NCBI RefSeq assembly: GCF_022814865.1
Contig: NZ_JAKVRD010000004.1
Coordinates: 62,001 to 126,000 of the forward strand
Source: Shimia aestuarii
GTDB lineage: Bacteria; Pseudomonadota; Alphaproteobacteria; Rhodobacterales; Rhodobacteraceae
Length of the DNA stretch: 64,000 nucleotides
Direction of reading: 5' to 3'
The first letter of the stretch is position 1, and each line of letters opens with the position of its first letter. Below, in pieces: positions 45,712 through 55,024 of the stretch. The translations under genes were made by a program, and so were the position numbers. The notes below the pieces were generated by a model. That model was not told where the DNA came from. It saw only the letters and a list, made by a program, of their open reading frames with translations, and did not search any database.

Positions 45712-45752
45712 ATCTCTTAGGTAGTCTTAGAAACAAGAGGGGGCAAGGGCGG

Positions 45753-46199
45753 ATGCTTGTGTTGCAAGGTCGGAAATGGGTCTTCGGGGCGGTCGCATTG
45801 GCGTTTCTGGCGGGGTGCGATGAGGTGCCGCGCGTGAAAATGCCGGACTGGGATCTTTTCAACCGATCAGAGCGGGCGCCAGACAACCCGACACCTGATG
45901 CACCCGAAGTCGAAGAGATAACTCCCGAGGTCGAAGAGACACCGCCACCGCTTCGTGGCGAGCTTGGCACCACGGTTGTATCGCTTGGTGCGGCGAGCGA
46001 ACCGGGGATGTGGCTCAAGACGCCGCTCGTCACCCGAGAGGGCAAGGGGCGTGTGTATTATAACGGGCTATGGCTCGCGGTGACGTTGATCCCGATCGAA
46101 GGTGCATCCACGGCGGGATCGCGGATGTCGCTTGCAGCGATGCGTGCCTTGGAGATGCCGCTGACTGAGTTGAGCGAAGTGCGGGTGACCGCAAACTAA
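45753..46199 (+). CDS. Lipoprotein of unknown function
   Basis: A 148-residue lipoprotein. The lipobox is ALAFLAGC with cysteine at about residue 22 of MLVLQGRKWVFGAVALAFLA. A proline/glutamate-rich spacer follows, then a compact domain with LKTPLVTREGKGRVYYNGLW and AGSRMSLAAMRALEMPLTEL. I recall related Rhodobacterales lipoproteins being labelled as D-galactarate dehydratase in databases; nothing here supports that activity. The ATG at 45753 is chosen because it places the signal at the N-terminus; GGGGGCAAGGGCGG lies before it. It is divergent from moaA. Confidence 0.75.
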   Translation: MLVLQGRKWVFGAVALAFLAGCDEVPRVKMPDWDLFNRSERAPDNPTPDAPEVEEITPEVEETPPPLRGELGTTVVSLGAASEPGMWLKTPLVTREGKGRVYYNGLWLAVTLIPIEGASTAGSRMSLAAMRALEMPLTELSEVRVTAN

Positions 46200-46242
46200 A
46201 GCCATACGAAATCCATCTAAGGCACTGCGTCTCGCGAAGGCG

Positions 46243-46920
46243 CTAGGCGAGGTATTTTGAGGCTTCCTTGACGGCAAAGGGCTTCATGCGGTTCTGATAC
46301 GCGTCAAGGAATGCTCGGCTGCGCGCGGGATCGTGCTTGGAGAGATCGCGTAGCCACCAAGCGATGGCCTTTTGGATAAACCACTCAGGATCGTCTATGT
46401 AAGACGCCGCCCAGCCGAGGACGCGGTCGCGGATCACGAGGTCGGCGGGTTTGGGATTGTTCTGTTTCGTCCAGGGCAACGTGATGACCAAGGCGGCTCG
46501 ACGTGTCCACATATCTGCGGAGTTGGTCCATGTTTCGACCGTGTCGAGGCGGGACGGATCGGCGAGCAGGCGTTTCTGCCCAGCCATGCAGACATGATCT
46601 GCGATGGCCCAGCTATCGAAGTCGGGCACCCATGAGACGATAAGGTCCCATGCGGCGGTGTCGGGGCGGATGCGCGCCTGTGTCAGGAGCTTGGCCGCCG
46701 CGATACGCGCCTCGAAGATATCGGTCTGCCAGAGCGCGTCCGCGAGGAGGACACGTTCCTCGACCGTTAGGCTTTGACGCCAGTCCTTGGTCAGGTCATT
46801 GAGCGCGGGGTTTGGGATGCCCAGAACCTCGCGCGTCTGTTTGTGATACTTCGCCTGTCCTTCGGCGCGGCCCGGTTCGATCCGGGCGCGCAGGGCGGCC
46901 AGTGCGTCATCTAGCGTCAT
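46243..46920 (-). CDS. DNA alkylation repair protein (AlkD-like HEAT-repeat)
   Basis: A 225-residue helical-repeat protein of the DNA alkylation repair family (AlkC/AlkD superfamily), which excises alkylated bases. The core contains VPDFDSWAIADHVCM, matching the conserved W-D element, and later WTRRAALVITLPWTK and WFIQKAIAWWLRDLSKHDP. The length is typical. The ATG follows the glmS stop with 1 bp between, so it is the third gene of the glmU-glmS unit. Its presence there has no obvious functional reason. Confidence 0.88.
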   Translation of the reverse strand: MTLDDALAALRARIEPGRAEGQAKYHKQTREVLGIPNPALNDLTKDWRQSLTVEERVLLADALWQTDIFEARIAAAKLLTQARIRPDTAAWDLIVSWVPDFDSWAIADHVCMAGQKRLLADPSRLDTVETWTNSADMWTRRAALVITLPWTKQNNPKPADLVIRDRVLGWAASYIDDPEWFIQKAIAWWLRDLSKHDPARSRAFLDAYQNRMKPFAVKEASKYLA

Positions 46921-46921
46921 G

Positions 46922-48745
46922 CTACTCTACAGTCACGGATTTCGCGAGGTTGCGCGGCTGGTCCACGTCAGTGCCCTTGGCCTCGGCCGTGTGGTAGGCG
47001 AGGAGCTGGGCCGGGACGGCATAGAGGACCGGCGTCAGGATCGGGTCGATCTCGGGCAGGATGATGGTGTCCCAGACACCATGGCCGCCTTCTTCTGCGC
47101 CCTTGCTATCGGTCACGAGAAGCACCTTTCCGCCGCGCGCCATGACTTCCTGCATGTTGCTCACGGTCTTGTCGAAGAGTGCATCGCGCGGGGCGAGCAC
47201 CACCACGGGCACATGCTTGTCGATCAACGCGATGGGGCCGTGTTTGAGTTCACCGGACGCATAAGCCTCGGCGTGGATGTAGCTGATTTCTTTGAGTTTC
47301 AGCGCGCCCTCGAGTGCGAGTGGATACATAAGGCCGCGGCCTAGGAACAGGATATCGCGCGCCTCGGAAAGTTTGCGGGCAGCACGGGTCAGCTTGGTCT
47401 CAATCTCAAGCGCGTTGTTGAGGATGCCCGGCAAGGTTTGCAGCGATGCGAGTTTTTCTTGCAGGTCTTCCGTGCTCAGCGTGCCGCGTTCATGCCCGGC
47501 TTTGAGCGCGAGCAGGAGAAGCACGGTCAACTGACAGGTAAAGGCCTTGGTCGAGGCAACGCCGATCTCCACGCCGGCATAGATCGGAAGGGCAAGATCG
47601 CTTTCGCGTGCGATCGAGCTCTCGGGGACATTTACGACTGAGACGATCTTGTCGGCCTTGCCGGCGCAGTAGCGCAGCGCCGCGAGTGTATCGGCGGTCT
47701 CGCCGGATTGGCTTACGAAAAGGGCGACAGTGCCTTTGCTCATCGGCGGTTCGCGGTAGCGAAATTCTGAGGCGATATCGACTTCGACCGGAATACGCGC
47801 GATCTGTTCGAACCAGTACTTGGCCGTCAGGCAGGCATAGAAGGCCGTGCCGCAAGCCACCATGGTCAGGCGTTCGATCTTGGTAAAATCGAGGCCGGCA
47901 TCAGGGAGCACGATATCGCTTTCGCCGCCGCCGAGGTAATGACGGATCGCGTTGGCAAGGACGCTCGGCTGCTCCGCGATTTCCTTGGCCATAAAGTGTT
48001 TGTGGCCGCCTTTGTCGACATGCGCCTGATCAATGGCGATCTCGCGCAGTTCGCGGGTCACGCGGGTTCCGTCAACGTCTTGGATCTCAAGCGAGTTGCG
48101 CGTCAGAACGGCGCTATCGCCTTCTTCGAGATAGGTGATCCGGTGGGTCATCGGTGCAAGCGCGATGGCGTCCGAGCCGACATACATCTCGTTGTCACCG
48201 TGGCCAATCGCGAGGGGAGACCCTTTGCGGGCGGCGACGATCAGATCGTCCTCGCCCTCGAACAGGAAGGCCAGGGCGAACGCCCCATCAAGGCGCGAGA
48301 GCGTCTTGCGGGCGGCCTCGACGGGTGGAAGGCCTTCGTCGAGATAGCGCTGGGTCAGAAGTGCGACGGTCTCGGTGTCGGTTTCCGTGCAGCATTCAAA
48401 ACCCGCTTCGGCGAGTTCTTGGCGTAGGTCGCGGAAATTTTCGATAATACCGTTATGCACCACGGCGACAGGGCCAGCCTTGTGCGGGTGAGCGTTGCCG
48501 ACCGAGGGGGCGCCGTGGGTGGCCCAGCGTGTATGACCAATCCCGGCACGGCCCCGCAGCGGTTCATGGACGAGAAGATCAGAGAGGTTCACCAGCTTGC
48601 CAACTGCGCGACGGCGATCCAAAGCACCGTCGTTCACTGTTGCGATCCCGGCGCTGTCATACCCACGATATTCAAGGCGTTTCAGCGCCTCGACGAGGAT
48701 CGGAGCGGCCTCGTGTTTACCAAGTACACCAACAATTCCGCACAT
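46922..48745 (-). CDS. glmS: Glutamine-fructose-6-phosphate aminotransferase (isomerising)
   Basis: Makes glucosamine-6-phosphate for peptidoglycan and lipopolysaccharide. The 607-residue protein has the N-terminal nucleophile Cys2 (MCGIVGVLG), a glutaminase domain with GHTRWATHG, and two SIS domains (VACGTAFYACL and FLGRGLMYPLALEGALKLKE). It ends in the conserved NLAKSVTVE. Its ATG overlaps the glmU stop (TAATG). No glmS ribozyme-like leader exists because the gene starts inside the glmU end. The next gene, alkD-like, starts 1 bp after its stop. Confidence 0.98.
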   Translation of the reverse strand: MCGIVGVLGKHEAAPILVEALKRLEYRGYDSAGIATVNDGALDRRRAVGKLVNLSDLLVHEPLRGRAGIGHTRWATHGAPSVGNAHPHKAGPVAVVHNGIIENFRDLRQELAEAGFECCTETDTETVALLTQRYLDEGLPPVEAARKTLSRLDGAFALAFLFEGEDDLIVAARKGSPLAIGHGDNEMYVGSDAIALAPMTHRITYLEEGDSAVLTRNSLEIQDVDGTRVTRELREIAIDQAHVDKGGHKHFMAKEIAEQPSVLANAIRHYLGGGESDIVLPDAGLDFTKIERLTMVACGTAFYACLTAKYWFEQIARIPVEVDIASEFRYREPPMSKGTVALFVSQSGETADTLAALRYCAGKADKIVSVVNVPESSIARESDLALPIYAGVEIGVASTKAFTCQLTVLLLLALKAGHERGTLSTEDLQEKLASLQTLPGILNNALEIETKLTRAARKLSEARDILFLGRGLMYPLALEGALKLKEISYIHAEAYASGELKHGPIALIDKHVPVVVLAPRDALFDKTVSNMQEVMARGGKVLLVTDSKGAEEGGHGVWDTIILPEIDPILTPVLYAVPAQLLAYHTAEAKGTDVDQPRNLAKSVTVE

Positions 48746-50100
48746 TATGCGCTCTCCTTATCGCGTTTAACCTTCTTGGATTTTAACAATTCGAACAATT
48801 TCCGCGCCATGCCGGCTTTGTTGACCTGTTTCGCGCGTGCCAGAGCCAAGGCTTCCGCCGGGACATCTTGTGTGATCACCGAACCGCTTGCTGTCATGGC
48901 GCCATCACCAACCGTAACGGGGGCGACGAGCATTGTGTCGGATCCGATGAAGGCCGACTTGCCGATGGTCGTCTTGTGCTTCATCACCCCATCATAGTTG
49001 CAGGTCACGGTGCCCGCGCCGATGTTGGACGCGGCTCCGACGGAGGCATCGCCGATATAAGACAGGTGATTGACCTTGGCCCCCTCATCGAGGGTTGCGT
49101 TCTTGATCTCGACGAAATTCCCGATCCGCACATCTTCGGCCAGTTCCGCGCCCGGACGCAGGCGGGCATAGGGGCCGACGATGGCGCCGCGCGAAACGTG
49201 GCAGCCTTCAAGGTGCGAGAAGGCGCGAATGTGCGCGCCGCTTTCAATCGTCACGCCGGGGCCAAAATAGACGTTCGGCTCGATGATCGTGTCGCGCCCA
49301 ATGACCGTATCATGCGAAAGCATGACGGTTGCGGGTTGCTGCATGGTCACGCCGAGTTCCATCAGAGCGCGACGGGCGCGGGTCTGGAAGATCTCTTCCG
49401 CGTCAGCAAGGTGGAGACGAGAATTGATGCCGAGGGTTTCTTCTTCGTCGCAGGCAACGGCGGTCACGGACAGGCCACGATCGCGGGCAATGCCGACGAC
49501 GTCGGTGAGGTAGTATTCCTCTTGCGCGTTGTCGGATTCGATTTCGGCGATCATCGAGAAAAGAGATTTGCTATCTGCTAGCATTACGCCGCTATTACAG
49601 AAGGTTATCGCGCGTTGCTCATCTGTTGCGTCAGCATATTCCACGATGGCTTCGAGGCTGTTTCCTTGCATCACAAGCCGGCCATACTTGCCCGGGTCAG
49701 CGGCCTCGAACCCGAGCACTACAACTGCGTTTTCGCCCCGCGCGTCGGCCATGCGGGCGAGTGTTTCAGGGCGCACAAAGGGCGTATCTCCGAAGAGGAC
49801 GATCACGTCGCCTTCGAAATCGGCGAGTGCTTCGCGGGCGGCATCGACGGCGTGGGCCGTGCCTTTCTGTTCTTCCTGAAGCACAACCGTGGCGTCGGGA
49901 TCGTGGTCGGCGACGGTGGCCTTCACAGTGTCAAACCCGTGTCCGGCGACGATCACCACGCGTGCTGGATCGAGAGCGGCCCCAGATTGCATGGCATGGA
50001 CCAGCATCGGCGCACCGGCGATCTCGTGTAGCACTTTCGGAAGATCGGACTTCATCCGGGTGCCTTTGCCAGCCGCGAGGATGACGAGTGCAATATTCAT
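48745..50100 (-). CDS. glmU: Bifunctional GlcNAc-1-P uridylyltransferase / GlcN-1-P acetyltransferase
   Basis: Catalyses the last two steps to UDP-GlcNAc. The 451-residue protein begins MNIALVILAAGKGTRMKSDL, the pyrophosphorylase signature. The C-terminal left-handed beta-helix has hexapeptide repeats such as VGPYARLRPGAELAEDVRIG and the acetyltransferase segment GAGTVTCNYDG. The C-terminal tail is basic (LKSKKVKRDKE). It is the first gene of the glmU-glmS-alkD unit and is divergent from gph. GGGAAACCCG precedes the ATG. Confidence 0.98.
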   Translation of the reverse strand: MNIALVILAAGKGTRMKSDLPKVLHEIAGAPMLVHAMQSGAALDPARVVIVAGHGFDTVKATVADHDPDATVVLQEEQKGTAHAVDAAREALADFEGDVIVLFGDTPFVRPETLARMADARGENAVVVLGFEAADPGKYGRLVMQGNSLEAIVEYADATDEQRAITFCNSGVMLADSKSLFSMIAEIESDNAQEEYYLTDVVGIARDRGLSVTAVACDEEETLGINSRLHLADAEEIFQTRARRALMELGVTMQQPATVMLSHDTVIGRDTIIEPNVYFGPGVTIESGAHIRAFSHLEGCHVSRGAIVGPYARLRPGAELAEDVRIGNFVEIKNATLDEGAKVNHLSYIGDASVGAASNIGAGTVTCNYDGVMKHKTTIGKSAFIGSDTMLVAPVTVGDGAMTASGSVITQDVPAEALALARAKQVNKAGMARKLFELLKSKKVKRDKESA

Positions 50101-50179
50101 CGGGTTTCCCTTTGAAATGACGTTGCGGCCGTTTTATCGGTTCGCGGTATTGGTGCAAGGGCGATATCTATCAATTCGC

Positions 50180-50194
50180 GTTACCGGGTGTAAC
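50180..50194. promoter_or_regulatory. GTTAC-N5-GTAAC palindrome between glmU and gph
   Basis: GTTAC-cgggt-GTAAC lies in the 132-bp divergent region, 39 bp before the gph ATG. It could be an operator for either gene. Evidence is limited to the symmetry. Confidence 0.3.
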
Positions 50195-50232
50195 AGCGGT
50201 GGGCGATTCATTGCCAAGGTGAAAGGAACGGT

Positions 50233-50904
50233 ATGCGAACAGTGGTTTTCGATCTCGATGGGACGTTGGCAGATACGAGCGGAGACTTGCTCGCGGCGGC
50301 GAATGCCTGTTTTCGGGACATGGGGTTTGGCGATGTTCTCGGGGTAGGACGAGACGAGGCGATCGCGCTACGCGGAGGACGGGCGATGCTCACCGCAGGG
50401 CTCGAGAGGCTCGGGCGCATGGATGCTGTCGTTGTCGATCGGTATTACCCTATGTTGCTTGAGGCCTACGGTCGCGCAATTGCCGATCACACGGTGCTGT
50501 ATCCCGGCGCGCTTGAGGCGGTCGAGGTGCTGGCGTCGCGTGGCTATGGCGTGGGGATCTGTACGAACAAGCCTGAGGCATTGGCTGAACAACTCATGCA
50601 GGCGCTTGGAGCGCGAGACGCGTTCGGGGCGCTTGTCGGAGCGGACACGCTTCCGGTGCGCAAGCCTGATCCGGAACCGCTGCGCGAAACGGCGCGCCGT
50701 CTTGGGGGGGATCCGGCCAAAACGATCCTCATTGGGGATAGCGACACCGACCGCAACACAGCGCGCGCCGCTGGTGTGCCGTCTGTCCTTGTGACCTTCG
50801 GGCCGAGTGGTGCGGATATGGCGGCGTTGGAGCCGGAGGCGCTACTTGAAGACTATGCCGATCTGCCGGACCTTGTTCAGGAGTTGATCGGGCGGAATAG
50901 CTGA
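50233..50904 (+). CDS. gph: HAD-family phosphoglycolate phosphatase-like enzyme
   Basis: A 223-residue HAD hydrolase of the Gph type, which dephosphorylates 2-phosphoglycolate. All four HAD motifs are visible: VFDLDGTLADT at residues 5-15, ICTNKPEAL, the lysine in VRKPDPEPL and LIGDSDTDRNTA. The cap-domain insert is helical. It is divergent from glmU and convergent with the PrpD-family gene, overlapping its 3' end by 28 bp. The specific substrate is assigned by family resemblance only. GAAAGGAACGGT precedes the ATG. Confidence 0.88.
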   Translation: MRTVVFDLDGTLADTSGDLLAAANACFRDMGFGDVLGVGRDEAIALRGGRAMLTAGLERLGRMDAVVVDRYYPMLLEAYGRAIADHTVLYPGALEAVEVLASRGYGVGICTNKPEALAEQLMQALGARDAFGALVGADTLPVRKPDPEPLRETARRLGGDPAKTILIGDSDTDRNTARAAGVPSVLVTFGPSGADMAALEPEALLEDYADLPDLVQELIGRNS

Positions 50905-52187
50905 TCCGTGAGCGGCGCGAGCCCGGTTTCGGGCAGCGCGTCGATGGCGGTTTCGAGCGCGGTGGCGCGGTCCCGTCCGAGGACGGGATCGGCGTAGGCG
51001 TGGAACTTCGAGCGGATCTCACCAGGCGAGGGTGGGGCGGTCGCGTCCCAGCGCGGCTCGTGCCAGTCGCTTTGATGTGTTGTGCCATCGGCGAGGGTCA
51101 GCGTTGCGCGCGCAAAACGGCGCAACGGGAAGGCATCGTTGGCGTGGTCGCTCTCGCGCATGATCATGGCGGCGGAAAGACGGAGCACTTCGGGATCCGA
51201 AAGCGCGGCATCAACAAGGTGTTCGGGGCGCACATCGCCATGGACGAGGGCAACGGCGGTTGGGAAGCTCGTGGAATATTGCGCTTCGTCGCCGCGCTTT
51301 GGGTGTGACGTCGCGAGGCGGATGGATTCGTGGAACGTCTCGACCTCGATTCGGGCGATGTCGGCGGCGGCAATCCTATGGCTGCGTTGCAGGGACAGGG
51401 CGGCCTCTATCGGGGGTTGGGCCCAGCGGCAAACAGGATAGGGCTTGAAGTATTGCTCGAGCATATACCAGCGCGTGCCAAGATCGGCCCAAGGCTCAGT
51501 CACCTCTTCGACGATGAGCGCTGGTGCGCCGGTAAAGCCCTTGGCGGCGAGGCGGGCGGCGGAGATGCCTGCCATCGCGCCCCAGCCCGCGCCGTCCTTG
51601 ACCATGGTCGGGTGGTCGATGCAGCGCATCATCTGGCTTCGAGGGCCGTGGTATTCGGCGATGCCAAGGGCGTGGCGAGTTTGGTGCGGGGAAAGCTGCA
51701 TGATCCGGGAGGCTACGGCTGCGGCGGCCACGGCGCCCCAGCTTCCCGACGTATGATAATCCGGTGCCGTGGCGTGTTGGGCGATGGCGGCGCGGGCGCC
51801 AATTTCGTAGCCCACGACAACGGCGGTTAGGAAATCACGGCCTGTCGCGCCTGCCTCATGCGCGGCATAGAGCGCGGCCGGGATCATCGGCGCTCCGATA
51901 TGGCCCTTGGAGGGGTTGAACCCGTCATGGCCGTCTATGGAGTCGATGGTGATCCCGGCGGCGAGGGCTGCGCCAAGGGGGCTTGCTCCGCGGCCATCAT
52001 AGAGGAGGGGCATCTCACCGCCGAAATCCTCATACGCGTGATCGCGAATGATGCGGGACATGTTGGTGCGCATCCCTGCCGCGCCGATACCGAATAGATC
52101 AAGCAGGTGCAGCGGCACTTGCGCGCGCACGGTTTCGGGCAGGGTCTCCCACGTCAGGTCATGTAGAAAGGCGATCGGGTCGTGCAT
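50877..52187 (-). CDS. MmgE/PrpD family protein
   Basis: A 436-residue protein related to 2-methylcitrate dehydratase PrpD and cis-aconitate decarboxylase. It has LLDLFGIGAAGMRTN at the N-terminus, then DGHDGFNPSKGHIGAPMIPA and YHTSGSWGAVAAAAVASRIM, where conserved active-site histidines lie. No other methylcitrate-cycle gene is near, so the exact reaction is uncertain. The ATG at 52185-52187 has GGGAGGAC upstream; a longer reading from 52259 is not needed. Its 3' end overlaps gph. It is divergent from the DegT-family gene. Confidence 0.85.
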   Translation of the reverse strand: MHDPIAFLHDLTWETLPETVRAQVPLHLLDLFGIGAAGMRTNMSRIIRDHAYEDFGGEMPLLYDGRGASPLGAALAAGITIDSIDGHDGFNPSKGHIGAPMIPAALYAAHEAGATGRDFLTAVVVGYEIGARAAIAQHATAPDYHTSGSWGAVAAAAVASRIMQLSPHQTRHALGIAEYHGPRSQMMRCIDHPTMVKDGAGWGAMAGISAARLAAKGFTGAPALIVEEVTEPWADLGTRWYMLEQYFKPYPVCRWAQPPIEAALSLQRSHRIAAADIARIEVETFHESIRLATSHPKRGDEAQYSTSFPTAVALVHGDVRPEHLVDAALSDPEVLRLSAAMIMRESDHANDAFPLRRFARATLTLADGTTHQSDWHEPRWDATAPPSPGEIRSKFHAYADPVLGRDRATALETAIDALPETGLAPLTDQLFRPINS

Positions 52188-52339
52188 CTTGTCCTCCCTT
52201 TGCGTGTTAGCGTGGCACGGCGTGGTCTCTGTAAATCGTCCGTTCGCGACATTTTGCACGGGTGCCGGGCCGCCTTTAGGGGATCGGGGGGCGCATTCCG
52301 GCGTTGACGGGCGCGCGGGGGCAGGTCAAGGATCAGCCC

Positions 52340-53545
52340 ATGACAGAGCGTTTCCCAGAACATTTCACTGGTAATTTCACCCAACAAGAGCCGATCCCCG
52401 ACGAAGGGATCGCGGCGGCGCTCGAGGTGCTGCAAAGCGGGCGATTGCATCGCTACAATTTGGTCGGGGATGCGCCAGGCGAGGTTTCCCTTCTTGAACA
52501 GGAGTTCGCGGCGCAAATGGGGGCAAAGTATTGCCTTGCCGTCGCTTCGGGGGGATATGCGCTTGCCTGTGCTTTGCGTGCGTTCGGGGTTGGGCCGGGG
52601 GATAGAGTTCTGACCAATGCCTTCACCCTGGCGCCGGTGCCGGGGGCGATTGCCAGCGTCGGGGCCGAGCCTGTCTTTGTTGGGGTGACCGAGGACCTTG
52701 TGATCGACCTCGAAGATCTCGCGGCCAAGGCCGACCGCGCGGATGTGCTGATGCTTTCCCATATGCGGGGGCATATCTGTGACATGGATCGGCTTATGGA
52801 GATCTGTGACGCGGCGGGCATTCGTGTGATTGAGGATTGCGCGCATACGATGGGCGCGAAGTGGCGCGGCACGTGGTCAGGGCGGCATGGTGTCATGGCG
52901 TGCTATTCGACGCAGACCTATAAGCACGCGAATTCCGGCGAGGGCGGGCTGCTCATAAGTGATGATGATGCTTTGATGGCGCGGGCGATCATGCTGTCGG
53001 GGTCCTATATGCTCTATGAACGCCACCTTGCGCGGCCTCCGGTGGAGGCCTTTGAGGCGGTGAAATACGTCACCCCCAACATTTCGGGGCGGATGGATCA
53101 TTTGCGCGCCGCGATCCTGCGGCCGCAATTGCGCGATCTTGACCAGCAGGTTGCACGGTGGAATGCGCTTTACTGGGTCGTGGAAGACGGCTTGCGGGGC
53201 ACGCCGGGATTGACCGTCGTGGAGCGGCCCGAGGCGGAGAGCTATGTCGGCTCGTCGATCCAGTTTCTTCTTCTGGATTGGGGCGAGGGACAGGTCGAAG
53301 AGGTCTTGCGGCGCTGTGCGGCGCGGGGCGTGGAACTCAAATGGTTTGGTGGTGCCGAACCTGTGGCGTTCACCTCGCGCTATGACTCGTGGCGCTATGC
53401 GGCGGCAGAGCGGATGCCGGAGAGCGACCGTGTCTTGGCGGGCATTGTCGATATGCGCTTGCCTTTGACTTTCACGGAAGCAGATTGTGCTCTGATTGCG
53501 CGGATCATTCGGTCCGAGGTTGGCACGGTTTATCAAGGGGGGTAG
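52340..53545 (+). CDS. DegT/DnrJ/EryC1-family PLP aminotransferase
   Basis: A 401-residue fold-type-I PLP enzyme of the sugar/AHBA aminotransferase family. The PLP lysine is Lys195 in STQTYKHANSGEGGLL, and the phosphate-binding and ring-stacking residues are in VASGGYALACALRAF and IEDCAHTMGAKW. These enzymes usually aminate keto-sugars. No nucleotide-sugar or glycosyltransferase genes lie nearby, so the substrate is open. AAGGATC precedes the ATG; an in-frame start 36 bp earlier is less likely. Repeat copy D follows. Confidence 0.87.
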   Translation: MTERFPEHFTGNFTQQEPIPDEGIAAALEVLQSGRLHRYNLVGDAPGEVSLLEQEFAAQMGAKYCLAVASGGYALACALRAFGVGPGDRVLTNAFTLAPVPGAIASVGAEPVFVGVTEDLVIDLEDLAAKADRADVLMLSHMRGHICDMDRLMEICDAAGIRVIEDCAHTMGAKWRGTWSGRHGVMACYSTQTYKHANSGEGGLLISDDDALMARAIMLSGSYMLYERHLARPPVEAFEAVKYVTPNISGRMDHLRAAILRPQLRDLDQQVARWNALYWVVEDGLRGTPGLTVVERPEAESYVGSSIQFLLLDWGEGQVEEVLRRCAARGVELKWFGGAEPVAFTSRYDSWRYAAAERMPESDRVLAGIVDMRLPLTFTEADCALIARIIRSEVGTVYQGG

Positions 53546-53599
53546 GGGCGTTGCCCCTCGGCCTGCGGCCTCACCCCAGAGTATTTTCCAGAGAAGAAG
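53544..53599 (+). repeat. Copy D of the dispersed 3'-end hairpin element
   Basis: It overlaps the end of the DegT-family gene by one or two bases. Hairpin one is AGGGGC-gtt-GCCCCT (53544-53558). Hairpin two is GGCC-tgc-GGCC. The tail is TCACCCCAGAGTATTTTCC then AGAGAAGAAG. It stops next to the stop codon of the convergent APC transporter gene. Confidence 0.8.
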
Positions 53600-53601
53600 C
53601 C

Positions 53602-54888
53602 CTAGCGTAGGCGCGTGTAGAGGCGTGCGCCGAAGCTCAGGGCTGCGTAGAGCGCCAGTACGAAGGCGAGCTGTGCCGGGGCGTGGCGGGCTTCGAAAAT
53701 CAGGATCAGGACGGCGCCTGTAGAGAGACCGAAGATCGACAGGAGCGTCATGGCGGGATGTGCGCCCGTCTTGCCGCGATGGACGTGGTTTGCCCAAGCC
53801 ATGAGGATCGACACCAAGAGGAAGGTAATCGAGCCGAACTCGAGGATCAGGCGCAGATCGCCAATGAGGATCAGGAGCGCGGCAAAGCCCGCCATCGTCA
53901 AGACGGCCGTGCGGGGGATGCCAGAGCGCCGTTTCTCAAGGCGGGCGGGAAAGAAACCGTCGCGTGCGATCACCGACATGAGGCGTGAGGCGCCAAAGAG
54001 TGTGCCGGAGATGGCGCTCATGGTGGCGAGAAGGGCGCCCGCGATGACAAGCTGTGTGCCGATCGGGCCGAGGATGTCCCCGGCCCCTGCGGCGAGGGCG
54101 TGTTCCTGATTGGCGATGATGTCAGCGAACGGGATGGCGAGCACTGCGCCGATGGCGATCACCACATAGACCAGAGTTGCCAGCGCCACGGCGGTATAGA
54201 TCGCGCGGGGAATGTTTTTCTCGGGCGCGGTCATCTCGCCCATGGCGTGGATCACAAGCTGAAACCCCTCATAGGCGACAAAGGTCACGGCAGCGATGGT
54301 GACGATTCCGAAGAGCGGCAGGGCAGGGTCCGGTCCCGCGAGGTCGGGGAGTGAGGCGCGGGCATTGCCCCAAAGCACGCCCGCGACGATCAGGAGGATC
54401 ACGATCTTGGAATAAACCATGAGATCTTCGATGCGGCCCATGCCACGGGTCGACCAGATGTTGATCCCGGCGAATGCGGCGATGACGGCAATTGCCACAA
54501 CGCGGCGGAGAGTGTCGTCGTCGGAAAAAGGGGCGATGGCGTAGGAGGCAAAGGTAAAGGCATAAAGCGCAATGGTCGCGATATAGCCGAACACCACCCA
54601 CCAACCGATTAGTGCGGCAGCAAAATCATGTCCGGGGAAGCTCAGCTTGAAGAACGCGTAGGTGGCGCCCTCGTCGCGAAAATAGAGCGCCAGCTTGACA
54701 TAGGAATAGGCCGCGAGTGCCGCCACTGCGCCACCGAGGGCGATGGCAAGGGGTGTCCAGACACCGATTGTCGCCACACCAAGGCCAAGCACCGTGAAGA
54801 TTCCGCCCCCGACCATGCCGCCCAAGGCGATCGCGATCAGTTCCGTCAGGCGGAGAGGTGGGGCGTCAATCGGGCGGTCAGGGCGCAT
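53602..54888 (-). CDS. APC-superfamily amino-acid permease
   Basis: A 428-residue inner-membrane transporter with about twelve helices. The N-terminus has LTELIAIALGGMVGGGIFTV, the unwound first helix with the GGGIF substrate-binding turn. The EMTAPEKNIPRAI loop and GASRLMSVIARDGFFP are characteristic of amino acid-polyamine-organocation carriers. Substrate specificity cannot be read from sequence. It is convergent with the DegT gene and divergent from the leucine-degradation operon, 257 bp away, so it might import a branched-chain or related amino acid; that is inference from position only. Confidence 0.9.
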   Translation of the reverse strand: MRPDRPIDAPPLRLTELIAIALGGMVGGGIFTVLGLGVATIGVWTPLAIALGGAVAALAAYSYVKLALYFRDEGATYAFFKLSFPGHDFAAALIGWWVVFGYIATIALYAFTFASYAIAPFSDDDTLRRVVAIAVIAAFAGINIWSTRGMGRIEDLMVYSKIVILLIVAGVLWGNARASLPDLAGPDPALPLFGIVTIAAVTFVAYEGFQLVIHAMGEMTAPEKNIPRAIYTAVALATLVYVVIAIGAVLAIPFADIIANQEHALAAGAGDILGPIGTQLVIAGALLATMSAISGTLFGASRLMSVIARDGFFPARLEKRRSGIPRTAVLTMAGFAALLILIGDLRLILEFGSITFLLVSILMAWANHVHRGKTGAHPAMTLLSIFGLSTGAVLILIFEARHAPAQLAFVLALYAALSFGARLYTRLR

Positions 54889-55024
54889 GGCATCGCATTT
54901 CTCAGGGCCGTTGCAAGAGGTTTGGCATGAAGGGTCCGGCGGGGCAAGCGCGTGTACGCAGACCTGTAGAAATGCGGGGTGGGTGGAAAACTATTGACCG
55001 GAATCGGTGTGCGGCGTAGTTATA

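Noticed and set aside
45753-46199. D-galactarate dehydratase activity for the lipoprotein
   Set aside because: The protein is a 148-residue lipoprotein with no dehydratase motif. The name as remembered from databases is likely a propagated error.
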